Source: an uncultured Bacteroidales bacterium (GTDB taxonomy: Bacteria; Bacteroidota; Bacteroidia; Bacteroidales; P3). From it: a stretch of DNA of 11,822 nt. The notes below the pieces were generated by a model. The model searched no databases. It saw only the letters and a list, made by a program, of their open reading frames with translations, and had not been told where the DNA came from. The translations under genes were made by a program, and so were the position numbers. The stretch spans positions 1-11,822 of the forward strand of contig CALGGY010000098.1 in NCBI GenBank assembly GCA_937915785.1, given 5' to 3'. Shown piece by piece: positions 1-5,549 of this stretch (position 1 is its first letter; each line of letters opens with the position of its first letter).

Positions 1-1961
1 TGCAGCTCGCCTCCCGACAGGGTGGACAGCGACTGGTTGAGGTGCAGATACCCCAGGCCTACCGCCCGCAGAGGCTCCAGCTTTTCGGCGATGGGCGTGG
101 CGGCGAACAGCTCGGCGGCACGGTTGGCGGTGAGGTCCATCACCTCGGCGATGTTCAAACCCTGCACATTGTACGACAGCACCTCGGGCGAGTATCGCAG
201 GCCGCCGCAGGCCTCGCAGGTGGTTTCGATGGCATCCATAAAAGCCATGTCATTCACTATCACCCCTTTGCCTTGGCATACGCGACAGCCCCCTTTGCCG
301 TTGAACGAGAAAAGGTCGGCTTTGGTCTTGTTGGCGCGGGCAAACAGGCGGCGTATGTCGTCGGCCACGTTGAGGTAGGTGGCGGGGGTTGAACGCAGGC
401 TTATGCCTATGTTTTTCTGACTGATATACACTATTTCATCTGGCCGGGGCCATGCCTTGCGGAAACACTCCATCAACGAACTTTTGCCCGAGCCCGCCAC
501 TCCCGCAATGCCGCACATCACGCCAATGGGCAGGTCCACCGACACGCCACGCAGGTTGTGCAGAGAGGCATCCCGCAAAGGGAAAAAACTCTTTGGAGTG
601 CGCACCTGCTCTTTCATGGCACTGTCAGCACCGAGCATGGTGCCGGTAAGGGTTTGGCTATCAAGAAGTTCGTTGTAGCCACCCTCGAATACCACCTCGC
701 CACCTTTGGCACCGGCACCCGGACCCATGTCGATAATATGGTCGGCAATTTTGATAATCTCCTTGTGGTGTTCCACGACAATCACTGTATTGCCGTGGTT
801 TTTAAGCTTTTGCACCGACTGTTGCATCAGCAGAATGTCGTGGTTGTGCAGTCCCACGCTGGGCTCGTCGAGTATGTACATCACATCGGAGAGCGGCGAG
901 TTTATGTATTTTGCTATCTTGCAGCGCTGGGCCTCGCCGCCGGAGAGTGTGCCTATGGCGCGGTCGAGGGTAAGGTATCCCAGACCTATCTCCTCCAAGG
1001 CCGCCAGCCGTTCGGTGGTGGCACGGCGTATGTCGTCGGCCAAGGGGTTGTCGATGGTTTCCATCCAATGGCGACAGTCGCTGATACTCATGGCCGTAAC
1101 CTCGGCAATGTTAAGGCCCGCTATCTTGCAGGAGCGTATTTTTTCGTTGAGACGTGTGCCACCGCAGTCGGGACAGGTTCCCATGGTGAGCATGGGGTTT
1201 ATGGCGGCGGCATGGAGCAGCCCCTCCTCCGAGTTGATGATGCTGCGGTACATGCGTGGCACAAGGCCTTCGTATTTGGCGGTTTTGGGCCAGTTGGCAG
1301 GCGGATTTTTCAGCTTTGTCTGCGGCGAATAAAGGAAAAGGTCGAGCTCTTCGGGCGAGTAGTCGCGGATTTTTTTGTCGAGGTCGAAAAGTCCGCTGTG
1401 GGCGTAACGTATCCATCGCCAGCCGCCTTTGCCAAAGGCAATGTAGTGGATTGTATCCTCATCGTTGAGCGACTTGTCGAAATCCACCAGCTTGTGGATG
1501 TCGAGCTCGCGAATTTCGCCCAATCCGCTACAGCGCGGACAGCTGCCTGCCGGGTGGTTGAACGAAAAAGCGTCGGAATAGCCCACAAAAGGCTGCCCGA
1601 TACGCGAAAAAAGCAGTCGCAACAGGGCGTAGATGTCGGTGTAGGTGCCCACCGTGGAGCGCGAGTTGGAGGTAGGTTTGCGCTGTTCGATAACGATGGC
1701 GATGGGCAGATTTTCGATGGCTCCCACGTGAGGACGCCCGTATTTAGGCAGGTACTGCTGGGTGAAGGATGGAAAAGTGTCGTTGAGCTCGCGACGCGAC
1801 TTGGCGGCAATGGTGTCGAGCACCAACGACGACTTGCCAGAGCCCGAAACCCCAGTAACCACGGTAATCTTTCCCTTGGGAATGCTTACGCTGACGTGTT
1901 TCAGGTTGTTTTCGGTGGCGTCGCGGACAACTATTTGGTCAAATTTTTGTGTCGGTTCCAT
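1..1961 (-). CDS. UvrA-family ATPase, short paralogue lacking the UvrB-binding domain (3' end cut by window)
   Basis: An uninterrupted minus-strand frame runs from an ATG at 1961 off the left edge (653 codons visible). It carries the double-ABC layout of UvrA. The first half has Walker A GVSGSGKSS at residues 37-45, a QRKPTSNSRSTVGT Q-loop, CPRC at 141-144, CPDC at 263-266, signature LSGGEAQR from 339, and Walker B ILDEP with D365/E366. The second half has Walker A GVAGSGKSS at 487-495, the DNA-binding zinc finger C559-x2-C562-x19-C582-x2-C585, and a second LSGGE exactly at the edge. In canonical UvrA a UvrB-binding domain and a first CxxC pair lie between the Q-loop and the zinc segment. Here the text passes directly from RSTVGT..DIYALLRLLFSRIG to FSFNHPAGSCPRC, so that domain is absent. 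I expect a full length of roughly 760 residues. It resembles the short UvrA2/drug-resistance-type paralogues rather than the repair UvrA of about 940 residues. Its role is inferred to be ATP-dependent binding of damaged or drug-modified DNA without UvrB loading. It lies 92 bases downstream of the ligase gene, with no clear promoter in between. Confidence 0.92.
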   Translation of the reverse strand, partial: MEPTQKFDQIVVRDATENNLKHVSVSIPKGKITVVTGVSGSGKSSLVLDTIAAKSRRELNDTFPSFTQQYLPKYGRPHVGAIENLPIAIVIEQRKPTSNSRSTVGTYTDIYALLRLLFSRIGQPFVGYSDAFSFNHPAGSCPRCSGLGEIRELDIHKLVDFDKSLNDEDTIHYIAFGKGGWRWIRYAHSGLFDLDKKIRDYSPEELDLFLYSPQTKLKNPPANWPKTAKYEGLVPRMYRSIINSEEGLLHAAAINPMLTMGTCPDCGGTRLNEKIRSCKIAGLNIAEVTAMSISDCRHWMETIDNPLADDIRRATTERLAALEEIGLGYLTLDRAIGTLSGGEAQRCKIAKYINSPLSDVMYILDEPSVGLHNHDILLMQQSVQKLKNHGNTVIVVEHHKEIIKIADHIIDMGPGAGAKGGEVVFEGGYNELLDSQTLTGTMLGADSAMKEQVRTPKSFFPLRDASLHNLRGVSVDLPIGVMCGIAGVAGSGKSSLMECFRKAWPRPDEIVYISQKNIGISLRSTPATYLNVADDIRRLFARANKTKADLFSFNGKGGCRVCQGKGVIVNDMAFMDAIETTCEACGGLRYSPEVLSYNVQGLNIAEVMDLTANRAAELFAATPIAEKLEPLRAVGLGYLHLNQSLSTLSGGEL

Positions 1962-2053
1962 AAAAGTCAGTGCAGAATTGGTTTTGCTGAGGGTGATATA
2001 AAGCCAAGGTGGACTTTCGTTTGCATTTTTTCAAAAAAAGTGATTGAGCTTTT

Positions 2054-3331
2054 TCAGTTGCTGTTGCTTGTTGAAGGAACTTTTTTTTGCTCCCCAACGG
2101 CCACAAACTCGGCGTTGAACATCAGCATAAAGAAAAAGACAAAAAACATTATCCCCGCCTGTTTTTCGAACACCGATTCGAACAATGCGTTGAAGAAAAT
2201 CATAAACAGAAACAGCGCGTACACCACGCTGAACCTGCGCCGACGTACGGCAAGCACCGCCGGCACCACAAAAAAGCTGAGCAGCAGGGCAAGTCCCACA
2301 ACTCCCGTAACTGTGGTGGTATCCACAAACTGGTTGTGCGAGTTGTACTCACGATCAAGGCAGATGGTGTTGCCATCCTTGCGGTACTGCTCCATGTAGG
2401 CGTCGATTTTGTCGCCCACACCGACACCCGTGAGCCAGTTGTCCAACGCCACCGGAACGGTGGAACGCAGTATGGTTACCCGCACATCCTCGGTTTTCTG
2501 GCTGGAGCCGATGGATTTGAAAGTGTTGGCGATACGCTGAACGGCATTGGGCATTGCCACCAGCACAACGGCCACTGCCACCGCCGCCACCACACCGGCA
2601 CGGTACATCTTGCGGACAAATATCATCCACAACAAAAGCAGCCCGTAAACCGCCACCATGCACAGCACTCCCGCCCTTGACGACAACAACACGGTGAACA
2701 CCGTGAAAAGCACTAACGCAAAGGCAAGCACAAGTTTCTGCCACAGCGGAAAACATTTCGCTCCACGCACCAACTCGCTGAAACAAAATATTATAGCCAA
2801 GCAAATATGCATTGAGATATAGGCATGGTGCTCCGACGAAAGTTGCGTGTCGAAAAAACGTCCGGCGCCGGCGCCACGCAAAGCCACATCCCACACGGCA
2901 GTAGCCAAATCGGTGCAAACCACTGCCAAAGCGCCTGCACTGAAAGCGTACAGGATCACACGCACACGTTGCCGGCCAAGGTACGAAAAATCGAACACAA
3001 GGAACATCAGCGGCAGCACAAGGAACGAGAGCCGTTTTTCCAACGCAGCCCGGCCTTCGGCAAGGTTTTCTGTGTAAAACATACTTATGAAATGAATTAC
3101 GTAAAACATTGCAAAAAGCAGAAACCACCACCGGGCTCCAATGGATGTCACTTTTCCGGAAGGCCTCACCGCAACTCGACGCACTACGGCCAAAATCAGA
3201 AACAAAACAAGTGCGAAAATCGAAATTCGCCACGAAACGGGGATTGAAAACGCAAGCAAAAGAACACTCGCAAACTCCTTTTTTTGCCACGTATCAAGCT
3301 GACTGAAAGCATTTTTGAAAATTTCGCACAT
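2054..3331 (-). CDS. O-antigen ligase/polymerase family (Wzy_C-type) polytopic membrane protein
   Basis: This 425-residue protein has about ten to twelve hydrophobic segments (for example around 22-50, 68-86, 100-115, 124-148, 172-186, 198-216, 220-240, 245-260, 342-362, 368-384 and 392-411). Between them is a large extracytoplasmic region at about 262-340. It shows the usual weak marks of the O-antigen ligase/Wzy_C family: SSRAG at 217-221 (R219), GVGVGD at 302-307, HNQFVDTTTVTGVVG starting at H331-H332, and FES..EKQAG at 384-393. Family members work in the inner membrane, either joining O-antigen or other glycans to lipid A-core or polymerising repeat units. Sequence alone does not separate ligase from polymerase, and no glycosyltransferase or flippase genes flank it here. 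The start at 3331 gives a short amphipathic N-terminus before the first membrane segment. No TAnnTTTG promoter was found upstream, so its transcription start is unknown. Confidence 0.85.
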   Translation of the reverse strand: MCEIFKNAFSQLDTWQKKEFASVLLLAFSIPVSWRISIFALVLFLILAVVRRVAVRPSGKVTSIGARWWFLLFAMFYVIHFISMFYTENLAEGRAALEKRLSFLVLPLMFLVFDFSYLGRQRVRVILYAFSAGALAVVCTDLATAVWDVALRGAGAGRFFDTQLSSEHHAYISMHICLAIIFCFSELVRGAKCFPLWQKLVLAFALVLFTVFTVLLSSRAGVLCMVAVYGLLLLWMIFVRKMYRAGVVAAVAVAVVLVAMPNAVQRIANTFKSIGSSQKTEDVRVTILRSTVPVALDNWLTGVGVGDKIDAYMEQYRKDGNTICLDREYNSHNQFVDTTTVTGVVGLALLLSFFVVPAVLAVRRRRFSVVYALFLFMIFFNALFESVFEKQAGIMFFVFFFMLMFNAEFVAVGEQKKVPSTSNSN

Positions 3332-3575
3332 GGGTAACTCTCAATTAAAAAACAATTAACTGAAAAACAACATTTTTATTGCACCGGAAATGCAACAAAT
3401 CGGACGTATTTTCAAACAAAACGCTGTTTTTTGAACTTCGCTTTGCCGGACAAAGGCTGTTTTGGCAACTTGACACAAAAAAGATTTTAGAATTAACAAG
3501 ATTGATTATCAACACATTACTACACTCCCATTAACATCCAATCATTTTTTTGGGCATTGTTTCAAAAAAAAATAG

Positions 3576-3583
3576 TATCTTTG
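3576..3583 (+). promoter_or_regulatory. Bacteroidota-type -7 promoter element (TATCTTTG) for the SRP RNA
   Basis: TATCTTTG fits the TAnnTTTG -7 element used by the primary sigma factor of Bacteroidota. It ends 5 bases before the first base of the predicted SRP RNA closing stem, the right distance for transcription start. A TTTG at 3549-3552 is the nearest candidate -33 element, but its 23-base spacing is longer than usual. Confidence 0.75.
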
Positions 3584-3588
3584 CAATT

Positions 3589-3684
3589 GGGTAAGTCTTG
3601 TACGACCAGCTCCCATTGAATCCCCCAGGGTAGGAATACAGCAAGGGTGTTTGGTTGTAGCGGTGCGATACAAGTAGCTTGCCC
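3589..3684 (+). ncRNA. ffs: Small bacterial signal recognition particle RNA (4.5S-like)
   Basis: The RNA component of SRP binds Ffh and targets nascent membrane and secreted proteins to FtsY and the translocon. The conserved apical domain is readable: CAGG (3626-3629), GTA (3630-3632), GGAA tetraloop (3633-3636), TAC (3637-3639), AGCA (3640-3643). This is a GGAA loop closed by GTA/TAC, above the symmetric CAGG/AGCA internal loop that contacts the Ffh M domain. Below it, CCC (3622-3625 region) faces GGG (3645-3647). CGACCA near 3603 pairs with TGGTTG near 3652, CTTGTA pairs with TACAAG, and GGGTAAG (3589-3595) closes with CTTGCCC (3678-3684). The size of about 96 nt fits the small, Alu-less form. 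A promoter lies just upstream and a run of eight T follows. The exact ends are inferred from the closing stem. The 257 bases between this promoter region and the ligase gene hold no gene that I can see. Confidence 0.92.
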
Positions 3685-3692
3685 TTTTTTTT
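3678..3692 (+). terminator. Likely intrinsic terminator of the SRP RNA
   Basis: The 3' arm of the SRP RNA closing stem (CTTGCCC, 3678-3684) is followed directly by eight T (3685-3692). The RNA's own long hairpin plus this U-run would act as an intrinsic terminator. No separate hairpin is present. Confidence 0.55.
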
Positions 3693-3736
3693 GCAAAACA
3701 CACACATTTTATAAATCAATCCACAAAAGAAAAAAA

Positions 3737-4273
3737 ATGAAAAAACTGTTTCAAATCATTGCAATAGCAATTATTGGGCTCACCTTGGCCACATCTTGCA
3801 ACAGCGAGAAACGCAAAATCAAAAAGATATCGGAACAATTCCTGACAGCTTTCGACAATGGCGACTTTACAACCTGCAAATCGCTTGCCACAGAAGAAAG
3901 TGTCATGGAATTGAAGCAGATTGAATATTACTTCAAAATGCTTGGAATAAACAGCGACAGCATCACCTCCACCACAAAATTCAATTTTACAAAAGTGGAA
4001 ATAAACGGTGACGAAGCTATTGCATACTACACCGTAGAAATTCCCAACGAAGAAGGCTCTGCCGAAGTAGAAGACGAAGAGCTTCCGGAATCCACGCTGG
4101 CGCTGAAAAAAGTGGACGGCGAATGGCGCGTGGACTACAAGAAAGAAGGTCCCAACAAAGACTTGGACGACGAACCCATGGCCTTTGAGGACTCGATGCC
4201 AGAAACCGAAGAACCTTACGAAATGCCTACCGAAGAAGAAATAATTCAGGCTGAAGCTAACATCCCTGATTAA
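3737..4273 (+). CDS. Small acidic NTF2-like lipoprotein (DUF4878-like)
   Basis: The 178-residue product begins with a lipoprotein signal: Lys-Lys at 2-3, hydrophobic residues 4-18, then LATSC with the lipidated Cys at 21. Residues 26-136 look like a small alpha+beta domain of the kind found in DUF4878/NTF2-like lipoproteins: a helix KKISEQFLTAFDNGDFTTCKSL, then strands ending in LALKKVDGEWRVDYKK. From 137 to the end the chain is a low-complexity acidic tail (16 Asp/Glu in 42 residues). I chose ATG 3737 because the signal peptide starts there after an A-rich leader. The same frame is open back to a GTG at 3647, but that would put the start inside the SRP RNA. No separate TAnnTTTG promoter is visible between the SRP RNA and this gene, so readthrough from ffs is possible. 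Function is unknown; the family match is by fold pattern only. Confidence 0.85.
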   Translation: MKKLFQIIAIAIIGLTLATSCNSEKRKIKKISEQFLTAFDNGDFTTCKSLATEESVMELKQIEYYFKMLGINSDSITSTTKFNFTKVEINGDEAIAYYTVEIPNEEGSAEVEDEELPESTLALKKVDGEWRVDYKKEGPNKDLDDEPMAFEDSMPETEEPYEMPTEEEIIQAEANIPD

Positions 4274-4310
4274 TTGCATTTCAAACTACGGTCCGCAAAA
4301 CGGACTAAAT

Positions 4311-4348
4311 AAAAAAAAGACAGAGTTCACAAGCTCCGTCTTTTTTTT
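4311..4348 (+). terminator. Rho-independent terminator after the lipoprotein gene
   Basis: GACAGAG (4319-4325) pairs with CTCCGTC (4334-4340), with one A-C mismatch. The stem is flanked by eight A (4311-4318) and eight T (4341-4348), which pair to extend it and supply the U-tract. The flanking A run would also let it work on the other strand. A second small hairpin, GTCCG-CAAAA-CGGAC (4291-4305), lies just before it. Confidence 0.82.
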
Positions 4349-4373
4349 ATGCCAACAAGTCGCAAAAAAAACG

Positions 4374-4381
4374 TATCTTTG
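4374..4381 (+). promoter_or_regulatory. -7 promoter element (TATCTTTG) for the permease-helicase unit
   Basis: This is the same TATCTTTG octamer as upstream of ffs, 70 bases before the permease ATG and just after the preceding terminator. A -33 TTTG at the usual spacing is not evident. The leader would be about 60 nt, with no strong Shine-Dalgarno sequence. Confidence 0.65.
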
Positions 4382-4450
4382 CACGGCAAAAAAAGGTAAA
4401 AACACCCGGGTTTTGCGTGCTTCTCACTAACAATAAACCACTTACGCGAC

Positions 4451-5530
4451 ATGCACAAATACGTAAGAAAACGACTTTTGTACGGACTTCTGGTAATGCT
4501 GGGAGTGGTAACGCTGGTGTTTTTCCTTTTCAACATACTGCCCGGCGACCCCGCCCGAATGATGCTCGGCCAGCGCGCCGACCAAGAGAGCGTGGACCTG
4601 ATAAACAAAGACCTTGGCCGCGACAAACCCATGCCGCTGCAGTACCTCAACTACCTCAACGACCTTGCCCCAATATCGTTCCACAACAACGCCGACACCA
4701 ACGCCTATTTCTACCTCAGCGCCGACAAATACGCGCCCTACACTCAGCTTCTGAAAATTGGCAGCACCAGCATAGTGCTGAAATACCCATACCTGCGCCG
4801 CTCGTACCAAAGCAAACGTCCCGTAAGCGCCATCATTGCCGAGGCTTTTCCCAAAACGGCACTGCTGGCAATTGTGGCCATGACCTTCGCCCTTGTGGTG
4901 GGCATCATCATAGGCATTTTCTCGGCACTGTACAAGGACACCCTTTTCGACCGCTCGGCACTGTTTTTCTCGGTGCTCGGCATGTCGCTGCCGTCGTTCT
5001 TCGCCGCCATCATCATAGCATGGCTCTTCGCCTACGTGCTGGCCGATGTTACAGGACTCAACATGTTCGGGAACCTTTTCTCGGTAGACGACTACTCCGG
5101 ACACGAATACCCCGACCTGAAAAACATGATACTTCCGGCTTTCACCCTCGGTATCAGGCCCTTGGCGGTAATAGTGGAGCTTACAAAAAACTCCATGCTC
5201 GAAGTGATGGGACAGGACTATATACGCACCGCCTACGCCAAAGGGCTGAAAAAGAAACGCGTGATAGTGCACCACGCTCTGCAAAACACTCTTAACCCGA
5301 TAATTACAGCCTCATCGGGATGGCTGGCAGGACTTATGGCGGGAGCCGTTTTTGTGGAATACATCTTCGACTGGAAAGGAATGGGCATAGTAATTGTGGA
5401 CGGACTGGAAAAATACGACTTCCCAGTGGTGATGGGTGCCATAGCGTTCATCTGCATAATACTGATAATCATCAACATACTGGTGGACATACTTTATGCC
5501 GCCCTCGACCCTCGCATACGTCTGAAATAA
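4451..5530 (+). CDS. DppB/OppB-family ABC transporter permease (peptide/nickel type)
   Basis: A 359-residue inner-membrane permease of the BPD_transp_1 family. It opens with the family N-terminus (hydrophobic 9-30, then ILPGDPAR at 29-36). The core has segments at about 135-160, 168-198, 227-243, 288-305 and 325-350. The cytoplasmic EAA loop that docks onto the ATPase lies around 251-285 (EVMGQDYIRTAYAKG, then HHALQNTLNPII), and the C-terminus ends ALDPRIRLK as in OppB/DppB proteins. Family members form heterodimers with a DppC-type permease and import peptides, nickel or related solutes with a binding protein and two ATPases. None of these partners is in the window. The loop before the core domain (about 72-117) is some 40 residues longer than in typical DppB and rich in Tyr and Asn. 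The start at 4451 follows a promoter. The helicase gene follows after 19 bases, so the two are probably co-transcribed. Confidence 0.9.
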   Translation: MHKYVRKRLLYGLLVMLGVVTLVFFLFNILPGDPARMMLGQRADQESVDLINKDLGRDKPMPLQYLNYLNDLAPISFHNNADTNAYFYLSADKYAPYTQLLKIGSTSIVLKYPYLRRSYQSKRPVSAIIAEAFPKTALLAIVAMTFALVVGIIIGIFSALYKDTLFDRSALFFSVLGMSLPSFFAAIIIAWLFAYVLADVTGLNMFGNLFSVDDYSGHEYPDLKNMILPAFTLGIRPLAVIVELTKNSMLEVMGQDYIRTAYAKGLKKKRVIVHHALQNTLNPIITASSGWLAGLMAGAVFVEYIFDWKGMGIVIVDGLEKYDFPVVMGAIAFICIILIIINILVDILYAALDPRIRLK

Positions 5531-5549
5531 ACGAAACACCAAAAATACT

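Noticed and set aside
2040..2065. A possible terminator after the ligase gene (AAAAG...CTTTT with T run on the minus strand).
   Set aside because: The stem is only about five A-T-rich pairs. It is too weak to call, and the downstream gene may be co-transcribed.
558..2399. A 613-codon open frame on the plus strand.
   Set aside because: It lies opposite the short uvrA gene and the end of the ligase gene. Its translation is low in recognisable motifs, while the minus-strand frame shows complete ABC and zinc-finger motifs. It is a shadow of codon bias.
2355..3290. A 311-codon minus-strand frame inside the ligase gene.
   Set aside because: It is a +1-type shadow of the membrane protein, rich in Cys and Arg with no membrane pattern of its own. 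The 425-codon frame has all the family motifs.
3470..3500. TTGACA followed by AGAATT, resembling an E. coli-type promoter.
   Set aside because: The spacing is only 13 bases, and this phylum uses the TAnnTTTG element, which is present at 3576.
3647..3736. A 30-codon N-terminal extension of the lipoprotein from a GTG.
   Set aside because: It would start inside the SRP RNA and place the lipoprotein signal peptide internally. The ATG at 3737 is the natural start.
4442..5284. A 280-codon minus-strand frame opposite the permease gene.
   Set aside because: The plus strand has the DppB motifs and promoter. The antisense product is His/Val-rich with no recognisable domain.
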